This document shows, in pieces, positions 52,508 to 61,195 of a stretch of 64,000 nt of DNA. This DNA comes from Streptomyces anulatus (lineage in GTDB: Bacteria > Actinomycetota > Actinomycetes > Streptomycetales > Streptomycetaceae). The stretch spans positions 185,166 to 249,165 of the forward strand of contig NZ_BMVK01000012.1 of NCBI RefSeq assembly GCF_014650675.1, written 5' to 3'. Under the pieces are notes generated by a model that saw only the letters and a list, made by a program, of their open reading frames with translations, made no database searches and was not told the origin of the DNA. A program made the translations under genes and the position numbers. How positions within the stretch are numbered: the stretch's first letter is position 1; every line of letters starts with the position of its first letter.

Positions 52508-55185
52508 CTGTGACGCCTACGTGCGCGTCGCATCTCGTCCGTTCCCCAGACGAGGATGGGGAAGGTGGCCACGAGCGCAACGACGTCCCACGGCAGCGCC
52601 GCAGTGCCGAACAGGTCTTGGAGCGGTGGGAGATACACAAGGGCGGCGGTGAAGGCCAGTTCGAAGGCGATGCCCGCGAGCAGCAGAGGGTTGGTGAACA
52701 GGCCGATGTCGCGTAGGGCGGCATGGTCGGTGCGGGCCGCGACCGCCGTGCCGACCTGGCAGGTGACGATGCCGGCGAAGGTGGCCGTGGTGGCCATGGT
52801 GTAGGCGTGGTGCAGAGCCGTGCCTTCGCCGGTGGGTGCTCCAGGAGTCCAGCCGGAGCGCCAGAGCACGTAGAAGAACGCTCCCATCACCAGGGCTGCC
52901 GACACGAGACCGAGGTAGCCCCAGCTGCGTATCAGCATGTCGCGGGAGATGACTCCCTGGCGGTGCGGTCGGGGCGGTCGTTTCATGGTGCCGGGCTCGG
53001 ACCGCTCGCGGCCCAGGGCCAGCGCGGGCAGGGTTTCGGTGCCGAGGTCGATGGCGAGGATCTGCAACACGGTGAGTGGCAGCGGGACGGCTCCGGCCGA
53101 CAGCGCGAACACGAGGAAGGGCACGACCTCCGGGGTGGTGTGCGCGAAGATGTAGACGATGAACTTCCGTACGTTGTCGTAGACACGTCGTCCGGATTCG
53201 ACCGCCGCGACGATGGTGGCGAAGTCGTCGTCGGTCAGGACCATGGTGGCGGCCTCACGAGCCACGTCGGTGCCCGACTTGCCCATGGCCACGCCTATGT
53301 GGGCTCGGTGCAGAGCCGGTGCGTCGTTCACGCCGTCGCCTGTCATCGCCACGATCCGGCCGTGGGCACGCAGGGCATCGGCCACTTTCAGTTTCGTCTC
53401 GGGCGAGGACCTCGCGAAGACCACTTCGACGTCGTCCTCCACCAGAAGTCGGTCGAGCTCCTCGTCCGTGATCGATTCGGAGGCGGGTACGACGTGCAGG
53501 CGGGGAACTCCTATGCCGACCTCACGAGCCACGGCAGCAGCGGTGGCACCGTTGTCGCCGGTCACGATGAGCACCCGGATACCGGCGTCGTGACAACAGC
53601 GCACGGCCTCGGCAACCTCCGTACGCGGTGGGTCGTAGAGCCCGACCAGCCCCAGCAGCGTCAGCTCGGATTCGGCATCCTCTCGCTTCGACGGGCCTTT
53701 CGTGCCCTCGGGCCACTCCCGTCCCGCGACAGCGAGGACACGCATACCCTTCCCCGCCATGCTCTCCGTGGCCTCGCGTGCCGACTCCACGTCCGCGGCG
53801 GTGCGGAGGCGTGGCAGTACGGCCTCCGGGGCGCCTTTCACCACGACGCGGAGAGAGCCCGTCCCCTGGTCGCCCTGAACGATCGACATCAACCGCAGCC
53901 GAGGGTCGAACCGGAACAGCGCCCGCCGATCCGCGTCGCGTTCTGCCAGGTCCAGGGGCGCGCCCCGGTCGGCCGCCCCCTCGACGAGGGCTGTCTCTGT
54001 GGGGTCGCCCTGCAGGGCCCCCTCGTCCGTGCAGGTAACAGTGGTGCACAGTGAGGCGGTGTGCGCGAGCTCGGCGGCCCAGGGGCCGGCTGAGGTGCCG
54101 TGACCGGGAGTCCATACGGTCTGCAGCCGCATCCGGTTGCGGGTGAGTGTGCCGGTCTTGTCGGTACAGATGACGTCCGTGGAGCCGAGGGTCTCGACGG
54201 CGCTCAGCCGCTTGACCACTGCTCCTCGGCGGGCCAGTGACCGTACGCCGACCGCAAGGGCCAGCGTGATCGTGGGGAGCAGGCCTTCGGGAACGTTGGC
54301 GACGAGGAGGCCGATCGCGAACGTCAAGGAATCGGTGAGAGGCAGACCGACGGCCACCCCGAGGACGAGGAAGACCATTCCCATCGCGACAGCTACGGCG
54401 GCGATGAACCAGGCCACTTTCTTGACCTGCTGCTCCAGCGGGCTCGGCTCCCGCCTGGAACGCTGGCTGAGCGCAGCGATACGTCCGAGCTCCGTGCGGT
54501 CCCCGGTGGCGAACACCGTGGCCCGGGCCTGCCCTCCCAGGCAGGTAGTTCCGCTGAACACGAGGTTGGGTTCCTCGATGAGCGGGGCGCCTGCCCGGCC
54601 GGAGGCGTCTGTCCTCTCCACGGGCGCGGATTCCCCCGTCAGCATGGAGAGGTCGACCTCGACTCCGCCGTCGGTCACCCGCGCGTCGGCCGGAACCTTG
54701 CCCCCTTCCTCCAGGAGGACCACGTCGCCCGGAACGAGGTCCCGGGCTTCGACTTGCCGGGTTCTGCCGTCCCGGACGGCGAAGGCGTGTTCGGGCAGGT
54801 AGCGGGCGAGGGTCTCGACCGCCCGCTCGGCCTGGCGTTCCTGGAGCAGCGCGAAGGCGGCGTTGACCGCGATCACGGCGAGGATCGCCCAGCCGAGCAC
54901 CGCGAGTCCGGCCACGAAGGCGAGGGCCGCGGCGGCCCACAGCAGGAGGGCCAAGGGGTAGGCGAGCTGTGCGGACAGCTCGCGGAGGAAGGAGGAGTGG
55001 GCCTTCGACCGCACTTCGTTGGGGCCGTGGACAGCGAGGCGACGGGATGCCTCTCGCGCGGAGAGCCCTTCGGGGCCGGTGGCGAGCTCGCGGCGCAGTC
55101 GGGGAACCGGCTCGCTGGGATCGAATGTCTCGCCCGGAGTCGGGAAGGCGTTGCCTTTGCCTTCGGTCGGTGGTTCCTCAGTCAT
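52447..55185 (-). CDS. P-type cation-transporting ATPase (CtpF-like), copy 2
   Basis: A 912-residue P2-type pump with VDLSMLTGESAPVE, VPEGLLPTITLAL (residues ~299-311), VICTDKTGTLTRN with Asp342, and TGDGVNDAPALHRAHIGVAM. Ten membrane segments can be placed. It is distinct from the first ATPase: it has the canonical PEGL motif and an intact cation-ATPase C-terminal domain. ATG 55185 overlaps the stop of a 37-residue small gene (ATGA), so it seems translationally coupled. It ends the minus-strand set USP, PEP synthase, flavodoxin, small protein, ATPase. The ion is unknown. Confidence 0.9.
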   Translation of the reverse strand: MTEEPPTEGKGNAFPTPGETFDPSEPVPRLRRELATGPEGLSAREASRRLAVHGPNEVRSKAHSSFLRELSAQLAYPLALLLWAAAALAFVAGLAVLGWAILAVIAVNAAFALLQERQAERAVETLARYLPEHAFAVRDGRTRQVEARDLVPGDVVLLEEGGKVPADARVTDGGVEVDLSMLTGESAPVERTDASGRAGAPLIEEPNLVFSGTTCLGGQARATVFATGDRTELGRIAALSQRSRREPSPLEQQVKKVAWFIAAVAVAMGMVFLVLGVAVGLPLTDSLTFAIGLLVANVPEGLLPTITLALAVGVRSLARRGAVVKRLSAVETLGSTDVICTDKTGTLTRNRMRLQTVWTPGHGTSAGPWAAELAHTASLCTTVTCTDEGALQGDPTETALVEGAADRGAPLDLAERDADRRALFRFDPRLRLMSIVQGDQGTGSLRVVVKGAPEAVLPRLRTAADVESAREATESMAGKGMRVLAVAGREWPEGTKGPSKREDAESELTLLGLVGLYDPPRTEVAEAVRCCHDAGIRVLIVTGDNGATAAAVAREVGIGVPRLHVVPASESITDEELDRLLVEDDVEVVFARSSPETKLKVADALRAHGRIVAMTGDGVNDAPALHRAHIGVAMGKSGTDVAREAATMVLTDDDFATIVAAVESGRRVYDNVRKFIVYIFAHTTPEVVPFLVFALSAGAVPLPLTVLQILAIDLGTETLPALALGRERSEPGTMKRPPRPHRQGVISRDMLIRSWGYLGLVSAALVMGAFFYVLWRSGWTPGAPTGEGTALHHAYTMATTATFAGIVTCQVGTAVAARTDHAALRDIGLFTNPLLLAGIAFELAFTAALVYLPPLQDLFGTAALPWDVVALVATFPILVWGTDEMRRARRRHSQPDAGSAERVGPVRSSGRP

Positions 55186-55295
55186 CGCCGGTCCCGTGGC
55201 GCGATCTCACCGGACGCACTGCAGGGGTGCGCGGGCTGGCGGACCACGGAGCAGCGCTCGTCGACGGGCCGCTCATGGTCGTTGTCCTTCGCCAT
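55182..55295 (-). CDS. Small 37-residue protein coupled to the ATPase gene
   Basis: An AAGGAGGAGGG ribosome site, the strongest in this region, stands 7-8 bases before ATG 55295. The frame runs 37 codons (start MAKDNDHERPVDERCSVV) and its stop overlaps the ATPase start in an ATGA arrangement. The peptide is hydrophilic, has two Cys ten residues apart (15 and 25) and no membrane segment or signal. Codon third positions are GC-rich as in real genes here. It may be a small regulatory partner of the pump or just a coupling leader; the function is unknown. Confidence 0.6.
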   Translation of the reverse strand: MAKDNDHERPVDERCSVVRQPAHPCSASGEIAPRDRR

Positions 55296-55340
55296 GCCGC
55301 CCTCCTCCTTGCTCGCGACAGCCCTGGCTCACTCGACCGG

Positions 55341-55853
55341 TCAGGAGGAAGTGGCTAGTTGGGCTGCGATGTGGTGGGCCCATTGGCGGATGCGTTCCGG
55401 GTTTCGGAAGTCACCGCCCTTCCCGTGTCGGACCAGGCTGTGGGCGATCCGGCCCGGAGTCTCCGCCGTGAGAGCTCCGCCGAACGTGATGTGCTCCCGT
55501 GCGCCAAGACGCTGCATCCAGCGGGCAACCCCACGTACCGGCGCGATATCCCGCCGTTCAGCCGAATCGTCGACCGGCCCGCTGCTGAAGAGCCAGACAG
55601 GCAGCTGCCTCAGCTGCCCCGCATGACGTCGGGCGCACCGGCGGGCCTCGACGTGCCAGCGTCCTGCGTAGACAGCGCCACCGAGAATCACGGCGTCGTA
55701 GCCGCTCACGTCGTCGACACGGTCGGCGGGCTTCACCACCGCATCGAATCCGTCGGAGCGAAGCGCCTCTCCCAACTCCTCAGCGATTCCCTGTGTCGCT
55801 CCGTGCTTGCTTCCGTAGGCAATCAGCACACGTGTGTTGTGCATGTCATTCAC
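55341..55853 (-). CDS. Flavodoxin-domain protein (HemG-like)
   Basis: A 170-residue protein with a flavodoxin fold: the phosphate-binding loop VLIAYGSKHGATQGIAEELG replaces the usual T-x-T-G-N-T by S-K-H-G-A-T, as in the HemG-type menaquinone-dependent protoporphyrinogen oxidase branch. GAVYAGRWHVEARRC and WLFSSGPVDD complete the FMN site. It may be an electron carrier or oxidase. ATG 55853 overlaps the PEP synthase stop by 4 bases, so the two are coupled. A redox role in the island is inferred. Confidence 0.85.
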   Translation of the reverse strand: MNDMHNTRVLIAYGSKHGATQGIAEELGEALRSDGFDAVVKPADRVDDVSGYDAVILGGAVYAGRWHVEARRCARRHAGQLRQLPVWLFSSGPVDDSAERRDIAPVRGVARWMQRLGAREHITFGGALTAETPGRIAHSLVRHGKGGDFRNPERIRQWAHHIAAQLATSS

Positions 55854-58255
55854 CTTGCTCCTGGGTGGACATCCCCATCTCTCCGAAGGCCCTCGGCGCG
55901 CGCCACATGTTCCTTCACCGCGGCGAAGCTGTCCGGAGCCACAGAGATCGAGTCGATGCCGGACCTCACGAGAAACTCGGTGAAAGCGGGATCGTCACTG
56001 GGCCGCTGACCGCACAGACCGACGGTGCGTCCAGCCTTATGGGCTCCGGCCACCAAGCGCTGGATGCTGCGAGTGACCGCCGGGTCGCTTTCGTCAAACA
56101 AGTGGGCGAGTGCTTCCGAGTCCCGGTCGACGCCGAGCGTCAACTGGGTCAGGTCGTTACTTCCGATGGAGAAGCCGTCGAACCGTTCAGCGAACTCCAG
56201 GACAAGGATGATGTTGGCGGGTATCTCCGCCATGACGTAGACCTTCAGCCCGTTCTGACCTCGCCTGAGGCCCTGCTCGCCCATCACATCGAGCACCAGG
56301 TCGGCCTCGCCGGGCGTCCGGCAGAACGGAATCATGACGACGACGTTGGTGAGACCCATCTCGTCGCGGACCCGGCGAAGGGCACGGCATTCCAAGGCGA
56401 ACCCCTCCCGGTAGCCATCGCTGTAGTAGCGGCTGGCGCCTCGCCAGCCGATCATGGGGTTAGCCTCGTCGGGCTCGAAGGTGCGCCCCCCGAGCAGCCG
56501 CGCGTACTCGTTGGTCTTGAAGTCACTGGTACGCACCACCACGGGGTCGGGCCAGCGTGATGCGGCAATCCGGGCGATACCTCGGGACAGCCGATCGACG
56601 AAATACGCCCCCCGGTCCTGGTATCCCTCGGTGAGTCGCTCGATGCCGCGGCGGTCATCCGCGTCGAGCTTCTCCGGGTGAAGCAGCGCCATGGGGTGGG
56701 CCTTCACCTGATGGGCGACGATGAACTCCAGCCGGGCGAGCCCGACCCCGTCGGCCGGCAGGCGCCACCAGCGCAGGGCGGCGGACGGATCGGCGAGATT
56801 GAGCATGATGCGCGTACGCGTCTTCGGGACGGTCGAGAGATCGGTCTCGCGCTCCTCGTAGGGGAGCAGACCGTCGTAGACGCGTCCGCGATCTCCTTCC
56901 GCGCAGGACACCGTGACGTCGTGTGCCTGTCGCAGGACGCGCGTCGCGCTGCCGGTGCCGATGACGGCGGGGACTCCGAGTTCCCGGCTGACGATGGCCG
57001 CGTGGGACGTGCGTCCGCCGTGATCGGTGATGATCGCCGAGGCACGCTTCATCACGGGCTCCCAGTCCGGGTCGGTGAGGCCGGTGACCAGGACGCCGCC
57101 CTCGGGAAATGCCTCCCGGGCGACCGGGGCGGTCAGCGGTATGACCGGTCCCTGTCCGATCGCCTCACCGACGGCTGTCCCTTCGATCAGTGGCTGCCCC
57201 GGTTTCACCGTCAGGCGGCATTCCCGAATCGCGGTGATGCGCCGGCGGGACTGAACGGTCTCGGGGCGCGCCTGGACGATCGCGAGCTCTCCGGTGATCC
57301 CGTCCTTGGCCCATTCCAGGTCCATCGGGCAGCCGTAGTGCTCCTCGACAGCTCTGGCCCATCCAGCGAGTGTGCGGACGTCGTCGTCGCCGAGCACTCG
57401 GCGTACGCGTTCGGCCGGGGTCGTGTCCACGGTGCGGGTGAGTCCGGTCTCCGCGTACACAGTCTTGCGCTGTTTGGCGCCCACCCGCACATCGATCAGC
57501 GGGTTCAGGGAAGCGTCCTTGAGGCTGGGCTTGAAGACGGTGTACTCGTCGGGGTCCACCTGTCCGCTCACCACGGTCTCGCCGAGTCCCCATGCCGCGC
57601 TGACCACGATCACGTCGGGGAATCCGGTCTCGGGGTCCAGGGTGAAGATCACTCCTGCGCCGGCCCTATCCGCGCGGACCATGACCTGCACACCCACCGA
57701 CAGCGCGACGGACAAGTGGTCGAAGCCCATGCGTTCCCGGTAGTCGATGGCCCGGTCGGTGAACAGCGAGGCGAAACAGCGATGGCAGGATTCGAGCAGT
57801 TGTTCAGGTCCGCGCACATTGAGATACGTATCCTGCTGACCGGCGAAACTGGCCTCGGGCAGGTCCTCGGCGGTGGCGCTGCTGCGCACGGCGACGGGGG
57901 GATCCTCGCTGCCCGTGCGGCGAGCGAGATCCTCGTAAGCGGTGACGATTTCGCCCGGGAGCGATGTCGGCAGTGGCTCGCGCAGTATCAGCGCGCGGAT
58001 GGCCCCACCGACTTCCTCCAGTGGGGCGCTGTCGTGCAGACGCGCGATCTGATCCTCGATGGAGGTACGCAAGCCGTGCGCGGCCAGTAGTTCCTCGTAC
58101 GCCTGGGCAGTCGTGGCGAATCCCGGTGGGATGCGCACGCCTGCGGCGCCGAGGTGTGCGGTCAGCTCACCGAGCGAGGCGTTCTTCCCTCCCACGCTCC
58201 CGATGTCCTGTCGGCCGAGCTCCGTGAACGGTATGACGTGTCGCCGAGCTGCCAT
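55850..58255 (-). CDS. ppsA: Phosphoenolpyruvate synthase
   Basis: An 801-residue enzyme that makes PEP from pyruvate and ATP (releasing AMP and phosphate). ATP-grasp region: DIGSVGGKNASLGEL at residue ~17 and VAVRSSATAEDLPEASFAGQ at ~121. The phospho-His is in DHGGRTSHAAIVSRELGVPA (His418). The PEP-binding barrel carries IGSNDLTQLTLGVDRDS and the Cys in VGLCGQRPSDDPAF. The length and the final motif fit PEP synthase better than pyruvate phosphate dikinase. ATG 58255 has a GGAGA site. The gene follows a universal stress gene on the same strand after 101 bases. A gluconeogenic or energy-conserving role in hypoxia is inferred. Confidence 0.92.
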   Translation of the reverse strand: MAARRHVIPFTELGRQDIGSVGGKNASLGELTAHLGAAGVRIPPGFATTAQAYEELLAAHGLRTSIEDQIARLHDSAPLEEVGGAIRALILREPLPTSLPGEIVTAYEDLARRTGSEDPPVAVRSSATAEDLPEASFAGQQDTYLNVRGPEQLLESCHRCFASLFTDRAIDYRERMGFDHLSVALSVGVQVMVRADRAGAGVIFTLDPETGFPDVIVVSAAWGLGETVVSGQVDPDEYTVFKPSLKDASLNPLIDVRVGAKQRKTVYAETGLTRTVDTTPAERVRRVLGDDDVRTLAGWARAVEEHYGCPMDLEWAKDGITGELAIVQARPETVQSRRRITAIRECRLTVKPGQPLIEGTAVGEAIGQGPVIPLTAPVAREAFPEGGVLVTGLTDPDWEPVMKRASAIITDHGGRTSHAAIVSRELGVPAVIGTGSATRVLRQAHDVTVSCAEGDRGRVYDGLLPYEERETDLSTVPKTRTRIMLNLADPSAALRWWRLPADGVGLARLEFIVAHQVKAHPMALLHPEKLDADDRRGIERLTEGYQDRGAYFVDRLSRGIARIAASRWPDPVVVRTSDFKTNEYARLLGGRTFEPDEANPMIGWRGASRYYSDGYREGFALECRALRRVRDEMGLTNVVVMIPFCRTPGEADLVLDVMGEQGLRRGQNGLKVYVMAEIPANIILVLEFAERFDGFSIGSNDLTQLTLGVDRDSEALAHLFDESDPAVTRSIQRLVAGAHKAGRTVGLCGQRPSDDPAFTEFLVRSGIDSISVAPDSFAAVKEHVARAEGLRRDGDVHPGAR

Positions 58256-58356
58256 GGCGGTCTCCGTAGGTTCGCGTACCAGTTAGCGGCGTGAACAGCA
58301 CCCCAGGGGGAGGCGTGCCCGAGCACCGAGCCGACTCCTCCCCGGGGGATACGCAG

Positions 58357-59262
58357 TCACGGTTGATCAGCTGTGTCCACGTACTCAGGGGGGACGATCT
58401 CGACGGGGCAATGCCCGTGATGCAGAACGGCATGACTGACCCGCCCGAGCGCCGGTCCCAGTCCGAGCAGGTGTCGTCGGCTTCCCAGGACCATGAGATC
58501 TGTGTGCTTCGAGGCCTCGACGAGGATTCCCGGGACGCTGGTCCCGGTCTCGACGTGATGGGTGACCGTGAGGTCGGGATAGACCTCCCCTATCCGCCCG
58601 GCCATCGCGGTCACCTCGTGTACCTGTTGCTTCGCAACCTCGCCGAGGCTGTCGAGCATGGTGGTGACCGTGCCGACCTGGGCCAGGACGTTGCAGACAC
58701 TCAGCAGCCGGAGTGAGGCCTTACGCGCCTGCGCCTCGGCGGCCGCCAGCATCAGCCAGTCGAGGTCGGACGCGCCATGCACCGCCGCTGTGACCACACC
58801 GGTCGTTGCCCGGTCGAGCTCACCCCGCACGACGATCACAGGCACCTCGTTCCGCGCCGCCAGACCCAGCCCGACAGATCCGAGCATCAGGGCACCGAAG
58901 CCGCCCAAGCCTCGGCTTCCCACAACGATCGTCCCGCGCTCACCGGCCGCCGCCCGTAGCCCGCCCACCGGGTCGATGCGGCTGAGTTCCTTCGTCACGA
59001 TGAGGCCGGGGTATCGGTCACTTACCGCTTCCGCCGTGTCGGTCAGCAGGTCACGGCCAGCCTCGAGTATCGCCTGGATGGCCTCCACACCCGCATAGAG
59101 CATGCGGTGATCGGTGTCAGCGGCATGGACGATATGGAGCGGGCGACCGCGACGGTCCGCTTCCTCCGCAGCCCACAGCGCCGCCGCCCATGCCGGGGCG
59201 GACGCGTCCACACCGACGACGACGGCACCGAGTGTGACAGGGGCGGAAGTAGTGCTGGTCAT
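58357..59262 (-). CDS. Universal stress protein, tandem UspA domains (2 of 5)
   Basis: ATG 59262, preceded by GAGGAGGAG, gives 301 residues. Domain 1 has VVVGVDASAPAW and the canonical nucleotide loop GSRGLGGFGALMLGSVGLGL; domain 2 has GSRRHLLGLGPALGRVSHAV and HHGHCPVEIVPP, with GR in place of GS. ATP binding is therefore more likely in domain 1. It is divergent from another universal stress gene at 59442, with two candidate regulator boxes between, and heads the minus-strand set that runs to the second ATPase. Confidence 0.9.
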   Translation of the reverse strand: MTSTTSAPVTLGAVVVGVDASAPAWAAALWAAEEADRRGRPLHIVHAADTDHRMLYAGVEAIQAILEAGRDLLTDTAEAVSDRYPGLIVTKELSRIDPVGGLRAAAGERGTIVVGSRGLGGFGALMLGSVGLGLAARNEVPVIVVRGELDRATTGVVTAAVHGASDLDWLMLAAAEAQARKASLRLLSVCNVLAQVGTVTTMLDSLGEVAKQQVHEVTAMAGRIGEVYPDLTVTHHVETGTSVPGILVEASKHTDLMVLGSRRHLLGLGPALGRVSHAVLHHGHCPVEIVPPEYVDTADQP

Positions 59263-59329
59263 GTCTCCTCCTCGGGATGGTCCAGAGGCCTGCACGTGCA
59301 ACGGTTCCACCGCGGCGCGTTGCCGGCAT

Positions 59330-59364
59330 GGGCCGTTCGGTCCCGATCGAGACCTGTCGGCCCT
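59330..59364. promoter_or_regulatory. DevR/OsdR-like box pair between divergent USP genes
   Basis: GGGCCGTTCGGTCCC at 59330-59344 matches the island box well. A weaker second site, GAGACCTGTCGGCCCT (about 59349-59364), has its core 20 bases further on. The pair lies 68 bases from the minus-strand gene and about 80-110 bases from the plus-strand gene. Confidence 0.65.
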
Positions 59365-59441
59365 CCCTCCACCGGGGCCTCGGCGAGACCCTGGTTGCAG
59401 GGTTTCGACCCAGGAGCCCCGTACATCGAGGAGGCGCTGTC

Positions 59442-60320
59442 ATGACGGGTCACGTCACTGTCGGCCTGGACGAGTCCCCCGAAGGCCTCGCGGCAGCCCG
59501 TTGGGCCGCGCGGGAGGCCGCACTGCGCGGTGTCCCGTTGCACCTCGTGCATGTGGAGGAGTGGCCGGTCACCCCGGAGATCCCGCAGACCTTCACACAG
59601 TCGCTCGTCGAACGGTACGAAGCTCTGCTGCGGGACACCGCGGAAAGGGCCCGCCGGGATCATCCCGGTCTGGAGGTGACCACAGAACTGGTTCAGGGCC
59701 GGGCCGTCGACGAGTTGACGCGCGCCGCGAACGAAGCCGAGGTCACCGCTCTCGGGTCACGGGGACTCGGAAGACTCCTCGGCTTCCTCATCGGTTCGGT
59801 GTCACTGGGGGTCGTAGCGAAAACGCGGAGCCCGGTGGTTCTGGTGCGTCCGCAGGTAAGCGACGCCGCCTCCCCATCCGAAGAACCCTCAGACGGCCGC
59901 CCCGGGATCGTCCTGGGCCTTGATGTTTCCCGTCCCTGCGACCCGCTGCTCGCCTTCGCCTTCGAACAAGCGGCCCGCAGAGGCGCGGCGCTCCAGGCCG
60001 TACACAGCTGGTCACTGCCGGCAACCTACACGTATGCGGCGATCCTCGACCCGGACGTCGGCAGCGGACTCGGCCAGCACGCCGCCCAAGCACTCACCGA
60101 CATGCTGCGCCCCTGGCGGGCCGAATTCCCCCAGGTCGACGTCACGGAGACGGCAGTCATGGCCCCGCCGGCCGGCGAGCTCGTCGAGGCGTCCCAGGGA
60201 GCCGATCTCGTCGTCGTAGGCCGACGCAGCAGCAGACCGGTGGGGCCCCATGTCGGCCACGTCACCCACGCTGTGATTCACCACAGCTCCGCACCGGTCG
60301 CCGTGGTCCCCTACGAGTGA
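59442..60320 (+). CDS. Universal stress protein, tandem UspA domains (3 of 5)
   Basis: ATG 59442 behind GAGGAGG gives 292 residues. Domain 1 starts VTVGLDESPEG and has the intact loop GSRGLGRLLGFLIGSVSLGV; domain 2 starts IVLGLDVSRPCD and has GRRSSRPVGPHVGHVTHAVI, where the GS of the motif is GH. The gene is monocistronic and ends at a strong terminator shared with the convergent PNPOx-type gene. Stress-protein function in long-term anaerobic survival is known for relatives in mycobacteria; here it is inferred. Confidence 0.9.
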   Translation: MTGHVTVGLDESPEGLAAARWAAREAALRGVPLHLVHVEEWPVTPEIPQTFTQSLVERYEALLRDTAERARRDHPGLEVTTELVQGRAVDELTRAANEAEVTALGSRGLGRLLGFLIGSVSLGVVAKTRSPVVLVRPQVSDAASPSEEPSDGRPGIVLGLDVSRPCDPLLAFAFEQAARRGAALQAVHSWSLPATYTYAAILDPDVGSGLGQHAAQALTDMLRPWRAEFPQVDVTETAVMAPPAGELVEASQGADLVVVGRRSSRPVGPHVGHVTHAVIHHSSAPVAVVPYE

Positions 60321-60348
60321 CGTCAGCCGTAGCCAGCGCCTTCGTAGC

Positions 60349-60401
60349 TGCGGGTCTGGTGCTACCCCCTCCCCGCTGGAGGGGGTAGCACCAGGCCCGC
60401 A
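60349..60401. terminator. Strong bidirectional terminator
   Basis: A perfect 17-bp stem (60356-60372 with 60378-60394) closes the loop CCGCT. It continues outward for seven more pairs including one G-U, giving a 24-bp stem from 60349 to 60401. It lies between a plus-strand gene ending at 60320 and a minus-strand gene ending at 60412, so it should stop both transcripts. Confidence 0.85.
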
Positions 60402-60411
60402 CAGGCCCGCG

Positions 60412-61089
60412 TCAGTAGGCGTCGCCCGGAGCATCGGGAACAAGAATCTTCCGCCCAGTGACTCGCCGGGCCCCGAGGAGCATGACGTGCTCACGCTCCT
60501 CACCTGCCCAGGGAGTCGAGTACGCCATTTCCCTGAGCCGCTGGGCGGTCTCTTCGTCCGCAACCGAACGAACGGTTCCGACGATCAACACGCTCCAGCC
60601 TTTACTGAAGGCGTCGTCGATATGGTCGGCCTCGAAAGCAATCTCCGTGTCGGCAGCAGCAGCGAGCGGGGAAGCGCTTCCCGTACTGAACACGACCTCG
60701 CCGTCCAGCACCTGGTAGTTGACCGGCAGCACGACCGGTCCGTCCTCCAGCGTCAGGGCAACCCGCCCTACGCCGTGGTCTCCCAGCAGCGTCCAGCACA
60801 TTGCCTCGTCGAGTTCGACCATCCGGGCCCTACGGGCTCCGCGGCCGATGCCGGGCGGCAGGTCGCCCGTACTTCCCGACAGTTCCTCAACCGTGGTCTC
60901 CAGCGCGTCGGCCAGCCGAAGGAGGAAGCCAATGCCCGGTGTGGCGGGCTGCTCCTCGACATACTCGATGTAGCCGGGCGCGGCTCCTGCCCGCAGCGCT
61001 ACGTCCTGCCGGGACAGTCCGAGCTGCAGGCGGCGTGCCGCGATGCGTCGGCCCATGTCGCCTTTGGCCGGAGGCGGTGCTGAGGACAT
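60412..61089 (-). CDS. XRE helix-turn-helix fused to pyridoxamine 5'-phosphate oxidase-like domain
   Basis: ATG 61089 with AAGGAG gives 225 residues. Residues ~11-70 are a Cro/C1-type helix-turn-helix (GRRIAARRLQLGLSRQDVAL, then AGAAPGYIEYVEE). Residues ~90-215 form a PNPOx-like split-barrel (MCWTLLGDHGVGRVALTLED, PVNYQVLDGEVVFSTGSAS, WSVLIVGTVRSV) that usually binds FMN or F420. The combination suggests a flavin- or deazaflavin-responsive regulator or a DNA-linked enzyme. Flavin split-barrel proteins are common in the mycobacterial dormancy regulon. No adjacent target gene is obvious. Confidence 0.85.
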   Translation of the reverse strand: MSSAPPPAKGDMGRRIAARRLQLGLSRQDVALRAGAAPGYIEYVEEQPATPGIGFLLRLADALETTVEELSGSTGDLPPGIGRGARRARMVELDEAMCWTLLGDHGVGRVALTLEDGPVVLPVNYQVLDGEVVFSTGSASPLAAAADTEIAFEADHIDDAFSKGWSVLIVGTVRSVADEETAQRLREMAYSTPWAGEEREHVMLLGARRVTGRKILVPDAPGDAY

Positions 61090-61195
61090 CGCTGGCTCCT
61101 TGCTCCTCGACTTCTCCCGCCGGGGCGGGTCCTGCGGCTCACGCTAGCCAGAACCAGGAGCAGACGCAGCGCGGAGGCCGGCCCGGTGTCGGAAC

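Noticed and set aside
55850..58255. Assignment as pyruvate phosphate dikinase
   Set aside because: The length (801 residues), the compact N-terminal half and the CGQRPSD motif fit PEP synthase better.
60361..60390. GCTACCCCC...GGGGGTAGC as a CsoR-type operator
   Set aside because: It is the inner part of a 24-bp terminator stem between two convergent gene ends, with no promoter nearby.
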